A stretch of 45,883 nt of DNA from Liolophura sinensis. Its lineage: Eukaryota > Mollusca > Polyplacophora > Chitonida > Chitonidae. The stretch spans positions 1-45,883 of the forward strand of contig NW_027018290.1 of NCBI RefSeq assembly GCF_032854445.1, read 5' to 3'. The notes under the pieces were generated by a model. The model was not told the DNA's origin. It did not search any database and saw only the letters and a program-made list of their open reading frames with translations. The translations under genes and the position numbers were made by a program. Each line of letters opens with the position of its first letter. Within the stretch, counting starts at the first letter, position 1. Positions 1 through 12,080 of this stretch are shown here, in pieces.

Positions 1-158
1 AAAGATTTGACGTCTTCTGGGCTACAGAAGGGCACATAACTTACAGTCAAAAGTTGAATATAGTAATGACCAGTCGCGATTGTACATAGTAGATTGTATC
101 CGATTTCAAATTAACAAAAAGGCCAGGCAAAAATGCAAAAGTGGAAAAACTGTTCCAG

Positions 159-252
159 TGCTGCTGGTAAGAGGCTAATCCGACGTATTTTGTGACGAGA
201 AATCGAATGGTGCAAACCGCGCTGCTCTCCGACCAATACTTTTGGCTGTAGC
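159..252. repeat. 94-bp core shared unchanged by families A and B (example in unit 1)
   Basis: From TGCTGCTGGTAAGAGG to TTTTGGCTGTAGC I find no fixed difference between the A form with TGTGACGAG and the B consensus, for example 40938-41031. The core holds seven CpG sites. Outside it the families differ at about one position in ten or eleven. Within family A the core does vary (AGGC/AGAC, TGTG/TGTC, CTCCGACC/CTCAGACC/CTACGACC), so it is not invariant. It has no resemblance that I recognise to a known protein-binding site. Confidence 0.65.
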
Positions 253-260
253 GACAATTG

Positions 261-270
261 AATGATCATT
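261..270. repeat. 10-bp palindrome AATGATCATT (example)
   Basis: This perfect palindrome is present in almost every family A unit, about 20 bp before CACGTG. A unit at about 28,830 has lost it by a 4-bp deletion. In family B the site reads GAATCATCA and the symmetry is gone. Confidence 0.8.
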
Positions 271-280
271 GATGTCATAG

Positions 281-318
281 TCACGTGCCCAGCAACGGCT
301 CTTACTCCATGGAAACCA
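281..318. repeat. 38-bp second shared block with CACGTG and CCATGG (example)
   Basis: The block from TCACGTGCCC to CCATGGAAACCA is the same in families A and B, while the segments on both sides (about 253-280 and 319-400) are among the most diverged. CACGTG is the palindromic core of E-box/G-box sites, which bHLH and bZIP factors bind in animals and plants. A six-base word alone is weak evidence of function. Confidence 0.55.
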
Positions 319-433
319 GGGAAATTTGCAATTTTTTAAACAGCTGCCGATGCCTGGCCCAATTCCGCATCTATTAGAACCTTATAGATGTGGTTCAGTG
401 ATCAGTTGTACTTTTTACAGCAGACTGTATCTA

Positions 434-455
434 GTACATTGTGTTTTTTATGTAC
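434..455. repeat. Inverted repeat GTACAT / ATGTAC (example)
   Basis: Six-base arms flank a 10-base T-rich spacer in most family A units. Units with TACCTT have one mismatch in the left arm. Family B has lost it (GTACCT and TATATA) but gains another palindrome in the same T-rich segment. Confidence 0.7.
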
Positions 456-540
456 GAATGGTGTGGTTTTTCTACACGTAGATAAAGACATTGAGATTGT
501 CTTGGACTGAAAAGTAAGACAATTGCTGGATGAGTTAAAT

Positions 541-551
541 GGGCTTAGCCC
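541..551. repeat. Short dyad GGGCT-T-AGCCC at the unit end (example)
   Basis: A 5-bp perfect inverted repeat with one central base sits just before the anchor in family A. Family B reads GGGCTTGGCCC, keeping only GGGC/GCCC. It follows the larger hairpin by about 20 bp, so two dyads cluster at the unit boundary. Confidence 0.75.
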
Positions 552-1045
552 AAAGATTTGACGTTTTCTGGGCTACCGAAGGGCACATAACGTATAGTTA
601 AAAGTTGAATATAGTAACGACCAGTCGCGATTGTGCATAGTACAGTGTATCCGATTTCAATTAACAAAAAGACCAGGCAAAAATGCAAAAGTGGAAAAAC
701 TGTTCCAGTGCTGCTGGTAAGAGACTAATCCGACGTATTTTGTCACGAGATATCGAATGGTGCAAACCGCGTTGCTCTCCGACCAATACTTTTGGCTGTA
801 GCGACAATTGAATGATCATTGATGTCATAGTCACGTGCCCAGCAACGGCTCTTACTCCATGGAAACCAGGGAAATTTGCAATTTTTTAAACAGCTGCCGA
901 TGCCTGGGCCATTTCCGCATCTTTTAGAACCTTATTGATGTGCGTCAGTGATCAGTTGTACTTTTTACAGCAGACTGTATCTAGTACATTGTGTTTTTTA
1001 TGTACAAATGGTGTGGTTTTTCTACACGTAGATAAAGACATTGAG

Positions 1046-1073
1046 ATTGTCTTGGACTTAAAAGTAAGACAAT
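1046..1073. repeat. Per-unit hairpin-forming dyad near the unit end (example)
   Basis: The outer arms ATTGTCTT and AAGACAAT are perfect 8-bp complements. Inside them, after an unpaired GG, ACTT and AAGT are complementary around a central AA. Most family A units have it. The variant with GACTTAGAAG keeps the inner arms, whereas GACTGAAAAG weakens them. In family B the left outer arm reads TTATCTT, giving a mismatch. The 15-bp deletion of the 535-bp units removes the right arm. Whether it folds or binds a protein in the cell is unknown. Confidence 0.8.
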
Positions 1074-1652
1074 TGCTGGATGAGTTAAATGGGCTTAGCC
1101 CAAAGATTTGACGTCTTCTGGGCTACCAAAGGGCACATAACGTATAGTTAAAAGTTGAATATAGTAACGACCAGTCGCGATTGTGCATAGTACAGTGTAT
1201 CCGATTTTAATTAACAAAAAGACCAAACAAAAATGCAAAAGTGGAAAAACTGTTCCAGTGCTGCTGGTAAGAGGCTAATCCGACGTATTTTGTGACGAGA
1301 AATCGAATGGTGCAAACCGCGTTGCTCTCCGACTAATACTTTTGGCTGTAGCGACAATTGAATGATCATTGATGTCATAGTCACGTGCCCAGCAACGGCT
1401 CTTACTCCATGGAAACCAGTGAAATTTGCAATTTTTTAAACAGCTGCCGATGCCTGGGCCATTTCCGCATCTTTTAGAACCTTATTGATGTGGTTCAGTG
1501 ATCAGTTGTACTTTTTACAGCAGACTGTATCTAGTACATTGTGTTTTTTTATGTACAAATGGTGTGGTTTTTCTACACGTAGATAAAGACATTGAGATTG
1601 TCTTGGACTTAGAAGTAAGACAATTGCTGGGTGAGTTAAATGGGCTTAGCCC

Positions 1653-4600
1653 AAAGATTTGACGTCTTCTGGGCTACAGAAGGGCACATAACTTACAGTC
1701 AAAAGTTGAATATAGTAATGACCAGTCGCGATTGTACATAGTAGATTGTATCCGATTTCAAATTAACAAAAAGACCAGGCAAAAATGCAAAAGTGGAAAA
1801 ACTGTTCCAGTGCTGCTGGTAAGAGGCTAATCCGACGTATTTTGTGACGAGAAATCGAATGGTGCAAACCGCGTTGCTCTCCGACCAATACTTTTGGCTG
1901 TAGCGACAATTGAATGATCATTGATGTCATAGTCACGTGCCCAGCAACGGCTCTTACTCCATGGAAACCAGGGAAATTTGCAATTTTTTAAACAGCTGCC
2001 GATGCCTGGCCCAATTCCGCATCTATTAGAACTTTATAGATGTGGTTCAGTGATCAGTTGTACTTTTTACAGCAGACTGTATCTAGTACATTGTGTTTTT
2101 TATGTACGAATGGTGTGGTTTTTCTACACGTAGATAAAGACATTGAGATTGTCTTGGACTTAAAAGTAAGACAATTGCTGAATGAGTTAAATGGGCTGAG
2201 CCCAAAGATTTGACGTCTTCTGGGCTACCGAAGGGCACATAACGTATAGTTAAAAGTTGAATATAGTAACGACCAGTCGCGATTGTGCATAGTACAGTGT
2301 ATCCGATTTCAATTAACAAAAACACCAGGCAAAAATGCAAAAGTGGAAAAACTGTTCCAGTGCTGCTGGTAAGAGACTAATCCGACGTATTTTGTCACGA
2401 GAAATCGAATGGTGCAAACCGCGTTGCTCTCCGACCAATACTTTTGGCTGTAGCGACAATTGAATGATCATTGATGTCATAGTCACGTGCCCAGCAACGG
2501 CTCTTACTCCATGGAAACCAGGGAAATTTGCAATTTTTTAAACAGCTACCGATGCCTGGGCCATTTCCGCATCTTTTAGAACCTTATTGATGTGCGTCAG
2601 TGATCAGTTGTACTTTTTACAGCAGACTGTATCTAGTACATTGTGTTTTTTATGTACGAATGGTGTGGTTTTTCTACACGTAGATAAAGACATTGAGATT
2701 GTCTTGGACTTTCTGGATGAGTTAAATGGGCTTAGCCCAAAGATTTGACGTCTTCTGGGCTACCGAAGGGCACCTAACGTATAGTTAAAAGTTGAATATA
2801 GTAACGACCAGTCGCGATTGTGCATAGTACAGTGTATCCGATTTCAATTAACAAAAAGACCAGGCAAAAATGCAAAAGTGGAAAAACTGTTCCAGTGCTG
2901 CTGGTAAGAGGCTAATCCGACGTATTTTGTCACGAGAAATCGAATGGTGCAAACCGCGTTGCTCTCCGACCAATACTTTTGGCTGTAGCGACAATTGAAT
3001 GATCATTGATGTCATAGTCACGTGCCCAGCAACGGCTCTTACTCCATGGAAACCAGGGAAATTTGCAATTTTTTAAACAGCTGCCGATGCCTGGGCCAAT
3101 TCCGCATCTTTTAGAACCTTACTGATGTGGTTCAGTGATCAGTTGTTCTTTATACAGCAGACTGTATCTAGTACATTATGTTTTTTATGTACAAATGGTG
3201 TGGTTTTTCTACACGTAGATAAAGACATTGAGATTGTCTTGGACTTAGAAGTAAGACAATTGCTGGGTGAGTTAAATGGGCTTAGCCCAAAGATTTGACG
3301 TCTTCTGGGCTACAGAAGGGCACATAACTTACAGTCAAAAGTTGAATATAGTAATGACCAGTCGCGATTGTACATAGTAGATTGTATCCGATTTCAAATT
3401 AACAAAAAGACCAGGCAAAAATGCAAAAGTGGAAAAACTGTTCCAGTGCTGCTGGTATGAGGCTAATCCGACGTATTTTGTCACGAGAAATCGAATGGTG
3501 CAAACCGCGTTGCTCTCCGACCAATACTTTTGGCTGTAGCGACAATTGAATGATCATTGATGTCATAGTCACGTGCCCAGCAACGGCTCTTACTCCATGG
3601 AAACCAGTGAAATTTGCAATTTTTTAAACAGCTGCCGATGCCTGGGCCAATTCCGCATCTTTTAGAACCTTATTGATGTGGGTCAGTGATCAGTTGTACT
3701 TTTTACAGCAGACTGTATCTAGTACATTGTGTTTTTTTATGTACAAATGGTGTGGTTTTTCTACACGTAGATAAAGACATTGAGATTGTCTTGGACTTAG
3801 AAGTAAGACAATTGCTGGGTGAGTTAAATGGGCTTAGCCCAAAGATTTGACGTCTTCTGGGCTACAGAAGGGCACATAACTTACAGTCAAAAGTTGAATA
3901 TAGTAATGACCAGTCGCGATTGTACATAGTAGATTGTATCCGATTTCAAATTAACAAAAAGACCAGGCAAAAATGCAAAAGTGGAAAAACTGTTCCAGTG
4001 CTGCTGGTAAGAGGCTAATCCGACGTATTTTGTCACGAGAAATCGAATGGTGCAAACCGCGTTGCTCTCCGACCAATACTTTTGGCTGTAGCGACAATTG
4101 AATGATCATTGATGTCATAGTCACGTGCCCAGCAACGGCTCTTACTCCATGGAAACCAGGGAAATTTGCAATTTTTTAAACAGCTGCCGATGCCTGGCCC
4201 AATTCCGCATCTATTAGAACTTTATAGATGTGGTTCAGTGATCAGTTGTACTTTTTACAGCAGACTGTATCTAGTACATTGTGTTTTTTATGTACGAATG
4301 GTGTGGTTTTTCTACACGTAGATAAAGACATTGAGATTGTCTTGGACTTAAAAGTAAGACAATTGCTGGATGAGTTAAATGGGCTTAGCCCAAAGATTTG
4401 ACGTCTTCTGGGCTACCGAAGGGCACATAACGTATAGTTAAAAGTTGAATATAGTAACGACCAGTCGCGATTGTGCATAGTACAGTGTATCCGATTTCAA
4501 TTAACAAAAACACAAGGCAAAAATGCAAAAGTGGAAAAACTGTTCCAGTGCTGCTGGTAAGAGACTAATCCGACGTATTTTGTCACGAGAAATCGAATGG

Positions 4601-7141
4601 TGCAAACCGCGTTGCTCTCCGACCAATACTTTTGGCTGTAGCGACAATTGAATGATCATTGATGTCATAGTCACGTGCCCAGCAACGGCTCTTACTCCAT
4701 GGAAACCAGGGAAATTTGCAATTTTCTAAACAGCTGCCGATGCCTGGGCCAATTCCGCATCTTTTAGAACCTTATTGATGTGGGTCAGTGATCAGTTGTA
4801 CTTTTTACAGCAGACTGTATCTAGTACCTTGTGTTTTTTATGTACAAATGGTGTGGTTTTTCTACACGTAGATAAAGACATTGAGATTGTCTTGGACTGA
4901 AAAGTAAGACAATTGCTGGATGAGTTAAATGGGCTTAGCCCAAAGATTTGACGTCTTTTGGGCTACCGAAGGGCACATAACGTATAGTTAAAAGTTGAAT
5001 ATAGTAACGACCAGTCGCGATTGTGCATAGTACAGTGTATCCGATTTCAATTAACAAAAAGACCAAACAAAAATGCAAAAGTGGAAAAACTGTTCCAGTG
5101 CTGATGGTAAGAGGCTAATCCGACGTATTTTGTGACGAGAACTCGAATGGTGCAAACCGCGTTGCTCTCCGACCAATACTTTTGGCTGTAGCGACAATTG
5201 AATGATCATTGATGTCATAGTCACGTGCCCAGCAACGGCTCTTACTCCATGGAAACCAGTGAAATTTGCAATTTTTTAAACAGCTGCCGATGCCTGGGCC
5301 AATTCCGCATCTATTAGAACCTTATTGATGTGGTTCAGTGATCAGTTGTACTTTTTACAGCAGACTGTATCTAGTACATTGTGTTTTTTATGTACAAATG
5401 GTGTGGTTTTTCTACACGTAGATAAAGACATTGAGATTGTCTTGGACTTAAAAGTAAGACAATTGCTGGATGAGTTAAATGGGCTTAGCCCAAAGATTTG
5501 ACGTCTTCTGGGCTACCGAAGGGCACATAACGTATAGTTAAAAGTTGAATATAGTAACGACCAGTCGCGATTGTGCATAGTACAGTGTATCCGATTTCAA
5601 TTAACAAAAAGACCAGGCAAAAATGCAAAAGTGGAAAAACTGTTCCAGTGCTGCTGGTAAGAGGCTAATCCGACGTATTTTGTCACGAGAAATCGAATGG
5701 TGCAAACCGCGTTGCTCTCCGACCAATACTTTTGGCTGTAGCGACAATTGAATGATCATTGATGTCATAGTCACGTGCCCAGCAACGGCTCTTACTCCAT
5801 GGAAACCAGGGAAATTTGCAATTTTCTAAACAGCTGCCGATGCCTGGGCCAATTCCGCATCTTTTAGAACCTTATTGATGTGGGTCAGTGATCAGTTGTA
5901 CTTTTTACAGCAGACTGTATCTAGTACCTTGTGTTTTTTATGTACAAATGGTGTGGTTTTTCTACACGTAGATAAAGACATTGAGATTGTCTTGGACTGA
6001 AAAGTAAGACAATTGCTGGATGAGTTAAATGGGCTTAGCCCAAAGATTTGACGTCTTCTGGGCTACCGAAGGGCACATAACGTATAGTTAAAAGTTGAAT
6101 ATAGTAACGACCAGTCGCGATTGTGCATAGTACAGTGTATCCGATTTCAATTAACAAAAAGACCAGGCAAAAATGCAAAAGTGGAAAAACTGTTCCAGTG
6201 CTGCTGGTAAGAGGCTAATCCGACGTATTTTGTCACGACAAATCGAATGGTGCAAACCGCGTTGCTCTCCGACCAATACTTTTGGCTGTAGCGACAATTG
6301 AATGATCATTGATGTCATAGTCACGTGCCCAGCAACGGCTCTTACTCCATGGAAACCAGGGAAATTTGCAATTTTTTAAACAGCTGCCGATGCCTGGGCC
6401 ATTTCCGCATCTTTTAGAACCTTATTGATGTGGGTCAGTGATCAGTTGTACTTTTTACAGCAGACTGTATCTAGTACCTTGTGTTTTTTATGTACAAATG
6501 GTGTGGTTTTTCTACACGTAGATAAAGACATTGAGATTGTCTTGGACTGAAAAGTAAGACAATTGCTGGATGAGTTAAATGGGCTTAGCCCAAAGATTTG
6601 ACGTCTTCTGGGCTACCGAAGGGCACATAACGTATAGTTAAAAGTTGAATATAGTAACGACCAGTCGCGATTGTGCATAGTACAGTGTATCCGATTTCAA
6701 TTAACAAAAAGACCAGGCAAAAATGCAAAAGTGGAAAAACTGTTCCAGTGCTGCTGGTAAGAGGCTAATCCGACGTATTTTGTCACGAGAAATCGAATGG
6801 TGCAAACCGCGTTGCTCTCCGACCAATACTTTTGGCTGTAGCGACAATTGAATGATCATTGATGTCATAGTCACGTGCCCAGCAACGGCTCTTACTCCAT
6901 GGAAACCAGGGAAATTTGCAATTTTTTAAACAGCTGCCGATGCCTGGGCCATTTCCGCATCTTTTAGAACCTTATTGATGTGCGTCAGTGATCAGTTGTA
7001 CTTTTTACAGCAGACTGTATCTAGTACATTGTGTTTTTTATGTACGAATGGTGTGGTTTTTCTACACGTAGATAAAGACATTGAGATTGTCTTGGACTTA
7101 AAAGTAAGACAATTGCTGAATGAGTTAAATGGGCTTAGCCC
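1653..7141. repeat. Ten-unit higher-order repeat, copy 1 (units a-j, reference)
   Basis: Ten units start at 1653 (a), 2204 (b), 2739 (c), 3289 (d), 3841 (e), 4392 (f), 4942 (g), 5492 (h), 6042 (i) and 6592 (j). Diagnostic words: a, GCCTGGCCC with TATAGATG; b, 15-bp deletion; c, CACCTAACG and TTGTTCTTTATAC; d, GGTATGAGG and a seven-T run; e, AACTTTATAG; f, CACAAGG, TTTCTAAAC and TACCTT; g, GACCAAAC, GCTGATGG and GAGAACTCG; h, TTTCTAAAC and TACCTT; i, CACGACAAATC; j, TGCGTC with GCTGAATGAG. The set recurs with an offset of 5489 bp, which defines the higher-order period. Units are collinear and almost free of indels. Confidence 0.9.
2204..2738. repeat. 535-bp unit b, copy 1
   Basis: The usual segment between GGACTT and CTGGATGAG (AAAAGTAAGACAATTG) is replaced by a single T, a net loss of 15 bp at about 2711. 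Otherwise it is a normal unit with CACCAGG, AGAGAC, CCATTTCC and TGCGTC. This deletion is the clearest marker of the ten-unit repeat. Confidence 0.92.
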
Positions 7142-10100
7142 AAAGATTTGACGTCTTCTGGGCTACCGAAGGGCACATAACGTATAGTTAAAAGTTGAAT
7201 ATAGTAACGACCAGTCGCGATTGTACGTAGTAGATTGTATCCGATTTCAAATTAACAAAAAGACCAGGCAAAAATGCAAAAGTGGAAAAACTGTTCCAGT
7301 GCTGCTGGTAAGAGGCTAATCCGACGTATTTTGTGACGAGAAATCGAATGGTGCAAACCGCGTTGCTCTCCGACCAATACTTTTGGCTGTAGCGACAATT
7401 GAATGATCATTGATGTCATAGTCACGTGCCCAGCAACGGCTCTTACTCCATGGAAACCAGGGAAATTTGCAATTTTTTAAACAGCTGCCGATGCCTGGCC
7501 CAATTCCGCATCTATTAGAACCTTATAGATGTGGTTCAGTGATCAGTTGTACTTTTTACAGCAGACTGTATCTAGTACATTGTGTTTTTTATGTACGAAT
7601 GGTGTGGTTTTTCTACACGTAGATAAAGACATTGAGATTGTCTTGGACTTAAAAGTAAGACAATTGCTGGATGAGTTAAATGGGCTTAGCCCAAAGATTT
7701 GACGTCTTCTGGGCTACCGAAGGGCACATAACGTATAGTTAAAAGTTGAATATAGTAACGACCAGTGGCGATTGTGCATAGTACAGTGTATCCGATTTCA
7801 ATTAACAAAAACACCAGGCAAAAATGCAAAAGTGGAAAAACTGTTCCAGTGCTGCTGGTAAGAGACTAATCCGACGTATTTTGTCACGAGAAATCGAATG
7901 GTGCAAACCGCGTTGCTCTCCGACCAATACTTTTGGCTGTAGCGACAATTGAATGATCATTGATGTCATAGTCACGTGCCCAGCAACGGCTCTTACTCCA
8001 TGGAAACCAGGGAAATTTGCAATTTTTTAAACAGCTGCCGATGCCTGGGCCATTTCCGCATCTTTTAGAACCTTATTGATGTGCGTCAGTGATCAGTTGT
8101 ACTTTTTACAGCAGACTGTATCTAGTACATTGTGTTTTTTATGTACGAATGGTGTGGTTTTTCTACACGTAGATAAAGACATTGAGATTGTCTTGGACTT
8201 TCTGGATGAGTTAAATGGGCTTAGCCCAAAGATTTGACGTCTTCTGGGCTACCGAAGGGCACCTAACGTATAGTTAAAAGTTGAATATAGTAACGACCAG
8301 TCGCGATTGTGCATAGTACAGTGTATCCGATTTCAATTAACAAAAAGACCAGGCAAAAATGCAAAAGTGGAAAAACTGTTCCAGTGCTGCTGGTAAGAGG
8401 CTAATCCGACGTATTTTGTCACGAGAAATCGAATGGTGCAAACCGCGTTGCTCTCCGACCAATACTTTTGGCTGTAGCGACAATTGAATGATCATTGATG
8501 TCATAGTCACGTGCCCAGCAACGGCTCTTACTCCATGGAAACCAGGGAAATTTGCAATTTTTTAAACAGCTGCCGATGCCTGGGCCAATTCCGCATCTTT
8601 TAGAACCTTACTGATGTGGTTCAGTGATCAGTTGTTTTTTATACAGCAGACTGTATCTAGTACATTATGTTTTTTATGTACAAATGGTGTGGTTTTTCTA
8701 CACGTAGATAAAGACATTGAGATTGTCTTGGACTTAGAAGTAAGACAATTGCTGGGTGAGTTAAATGGGCTTAGCCCAAAGATTTGACGTCTTCTGGGCT
8801 ACAGAAGGGCACATAACTTACAGTCAAAAGTTGAATATAGTAATGACCAGTCGCGATTGTACATAGTAGATTGTATCCGATTTCAAATTAACAAAAAGAC
8901 CAGGCAAAAATGCAAAAGTGGAAAAACTGTTCCAGTGCTGCTGGTATGAGGCTAATCCGACGTATTTTGTCACGAGAAATCGAATGGTGCAAACCGCGTT
9001 GCTCTCCGACCAATACTTTTGGCTGTAGCGACAATTGAATGATCATTGATGTCATAGTCACGTGCCCAGCAATGGCTCTTACTCCATGGAAACCAGTGAA
9101 ATTTGCAATTTTTTAAACAGCTGCCGATGCCTGGGCCAATTCCGCATCTTTTAGAACCTTATTGATGTGGGTCAGTGATCAGTTGTACTTTTTACAGCAG
9201 ACTGTATCTAGTACATTGTGTTTTTTTATGTACAAATGGTGTGGTTTTTCTACACGTAGATAAAGACATTGAGATTGTCTTGGACTTAGAAGTAAGACAA
9301 TTGCTGGGTGAGTTAAATGGGCTTAGCCCAAAGATTTGACGTCTTCTGGGCTACAGAAGGGCACATAACTTACAGTCAAAAGTTGAATATAGTAATGACC
9401 AGTCGCGATTGTACATAGTAGATTGTATCCGATTTCAAATTAACAAAAAGACCAGGCAAAAATGCAAAAGTGGAAAAACTGTTCCAGTGCTGCTGGTAAG
9501 AGGCTAATCCGACGTATTTTGTGACGAGAAATCGAATGGTGCAAACCGCGTTGCTCTCCGACCAATACTTTTGGCTGTAGCGACAATTGAATGATCATTG
9601 ATGTCATAGTCACGTGCCCAGCAACGGCTCTTACTCCATGGAAACCAGGGAAATTTGCAATTTTTTAAACAGCTGCCGATGCCTGGCCCAATTCCGCATC
9701 TATTAAAACTTTATAGATGTGGTTCAGTGATCAGTTGTACTTTTTACAGCAGACTGTATCTAGTACATTGTGTTTTTTATGTACGAATGGTGTGGTTTTT
9801 CTACACGTAGATAAAGACATTGAGATTGTCTTGGACTTAAAAGTAAGACAATTGCTGGATGAGTTAAATGGGCTTAGCCCAAAGATTTGACGTCTTCTGG
9901 GCTACCGAAGGGCACATAACGTATAGTTAAAAGTTGAATATAGTAACGACCAGTCGCGATTGTGCATAGTACAGTGTATCCGATTTCAATTAACAAAAAC
10001 ACAAGGCAAAAATGCAAAAGTGGAAAAACTGTTCCAGTGCTGCTGGTAAGAGACTAATCCGACGTATTTTGTCACGAGAAATCGAATGGTGCAAACCGCG

Positions 10101-12080
10101 TTGCTCTCCGACCAATACTTTTGGCTGTAGCGACAATTGAATGATCATTGATGTCATAGTCACGTGCCCAGCAACGGCTCTTACTCCATGGAAACCAGGG
10201 AAATTTGCAATTTTCTAAACAGCTGCCGATGCCTGGGCCAATTCCGCATCTTTTAGAACCTTATTGATGTGGGTCAGTGATCAGTTGTACTTTTTACAGC
10301 AGACTGTATCTAGTACCTTGTGTTTTTTATGTACAAATGGTGTGGTTTTTCTACACGTAGATAAAGACATTGAGATTGTCTTGGACTGAAAAGTAAGACA
10401 ATTGCTGGATGAGTTAAATGGGCTTAGCCCAAAGATTTGACGTCTTCTGGGCTACCGAAGGGCACATAACGTATAGTTAAAAGTTGAATATAGTAACGAC
10501 CAGTCGCGATTGTGCATAGTACAGTGTATCCGATTTCAATTAACAAAAAGACCAAACAAAAATGCAAAAGTGGAAAAACTGTTCCAGTGCTGATGGTAAG
10601 AGGCTAATCCGACGTATTTTGTGACGAGAACTCGAATGGTGCAAACCGCGTTGCTCTCCGACCAATACTTTTGGCTGTAGCGACAATTGAATGATCATTG
10701 ATGTCATAGTCACGTGCCCAGCAACGGCTCTTACTCCATGGAAACCAGTGAAATTTGCAATTTTTTAAACAGCTGCCGATGCCTGGGCCAATTCCGCATC
10801 TATTAGAACCTTATTGATGTGGTTCAGTGATCAGTTGTACTTTTTACAGCAGACTGTATCTAGTACATTGTGTTTTTTATGTACAAATGGTGTGGTTTTT
10901 CTACACGTAGATAAAGACATTGAGATTGTCTTGGACTTAAAAGTAAGACAATTGCTGGATGAGTTAAATGGGCTTAGCCCAAAGATTTGACGTCTTCTGG
11001 GCTACCGAAGGGCACATAACGTATAGTTAAAAGTTGAATATAGTAACGACCAGTCGCGATTGTGCATAGTACAGTGTATCCGATTTCAATTAACAAAAAC
11101 ACCAGGCAAAAATGCAAAAGTGGAAAAACTGTTCCAGTGCTGCTGGTAAGAGGCTAATCCGACGTATTTTGTCACGAGAAATCGAATGGTGCAAACCGCG
11201 TTGCTCTCCGACCAATACTTTTGGCTGTAGCGACAATTGAATGATCATTGATGTCATAGTCACGTGCCCAGCAACGGCTCTTACTCCATGGAAACCAGGG
11301 AAATTTGCAATTTTCTAAACAGCTGCCGATGCCTGGGCCAATTCCGCATCTTTTAGAACCTTATTGATGTGGGTCAGTGATCAGTTGTACTTTTTACAGC
11401 AGACTGTATCTAGTACCTTGTGTTTTTTATGTACAAATGGTGTGGTTTTTCTACACGTAGATAAAGACATTGAGATTGTCTTGGACTGAAAAGTAAGACA
11501 ATTGCTGGATGAGTTAAATGGGCTTAGCCCAAAGATTTGACGTCTTCTGGGCTACCGAAGGGCACATAACGTATAGTTAAAAGTTGAATATAGTAACGAC
11601 CAGTCGCGATTGTGCATAGTACAGTGTATCCGATTTCAATTAACAAAAAGACCAGGCAAAAATGCAAAAGTGGAAAAACTGTTCCAGTGCTGCTGGTAAG
11701 AGGCTAATCCGACGTATTTTGTCACGACAAATCGAATGGTGCAAACCGCGTTGCTCTCCGACCAATACTTTTGGCTGTAGCGACAATTGAATGATCATTG
11801 ATGTCATAGTCACGTGCCCAGCAACGGCTCTTACTCCATGGAAACCAGGGAAATTTGCAATTTTTTAAACAGCTGCCGATGCCTGGGCCATTTCCGCATC
11901 TTTTAGAACCTTATTGATGTGCGTCAGTGATCAGTTGTACTTTTTACAGCAGACTGTATCTAGTACATTGTGTTTTTTATGTACGAATGGTGTGGTTTTT
12001 CTACACGTAGATAAAGACATTGAGATTGTCTTGGACTTAAAAGTAAGACAATTGCTGAATGAGTTAAATGGGCTTAGCCC
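7142..12080. repeat. Higher-order repeat copy 2 (nine units, i and j fused)
   Basis: Units start at 7142 (a), 7693 (b), 8228 (c), 8778 (d), 9330 (e), 9881 (f), 10431 (g), 10981 (h) and 11531 (i/j). From about 2204 to 6420 copy 1 aligns to copy 2 at a constant offset of 5489 bp with only a few substitutions; units f (4392 and 9881) looked identical to me. The last unit begins as i (CACGACAAATC) but ends as j (TGCGTC, TACGAAT, GCTGAATGAG). One unit has therefore been lost by recombination inside the i/j pair. Unit a here has a different head from copy 1: ACGTATAGTT and TTGTACGTAGTAG. Confidence 0.88.
7693..8227. repeat. 535-bp unit b, copy 2
   Basis: It has the same deletion junction (about 8200), 5489 bp from copy 1. 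A private change CAGTGGCGATT replaces CAGTCGCGATT at about 7766. Confidence 0.92.

Larger units (their letters stand above)
1..1652. repeat. Three lead-in family A units
   Basis: Units start at 1, 552 and 1102. The first resembles unit a of the ten-unit repeat (GCCTGGCCC, CTATTAGAAC, TATAGATG) but ends with GACTGAAAAG. The second resembles unit b (AGAGAC, CCATTTCC, TGCGTC) but lacks b's 15-bp deletion, so it may be an undeleted relative. The third shares GACCAAAC with unit g but has CCATTTCC and a GGGTGAG tail. They may be the end of a further higher-order copy lying left of the window. Private changes include AAGGCC in the first unit (about 119-124), GACGTTTTCTG at 560 and CTACCAAAG in the third. 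Confidence 0.8.

Noticed and set aside
355-370. Possible long-range inverted repeat, CCAGGCA (about +125) with TGCCTGG (about +351)
   Set aside because: Only 7 bp match, 220 bp apart. This is expected by chance and is partly lost in family B, where the second site reads TGCCTGAC.
481-560. tRNA or polymerase III promoter boxes
   Set aside because: The short GGTTC and TGG words do not form a proper A box/B box pair, and no cloverleaf is apparent.
2083-2340. Recurrent - strand frame of about 85-96 codons in family A
   Set aside because: It is a by-product of one stop-poor reading frame of the unit. It changes length with every indel or unit variant and no protein family is recognisable.
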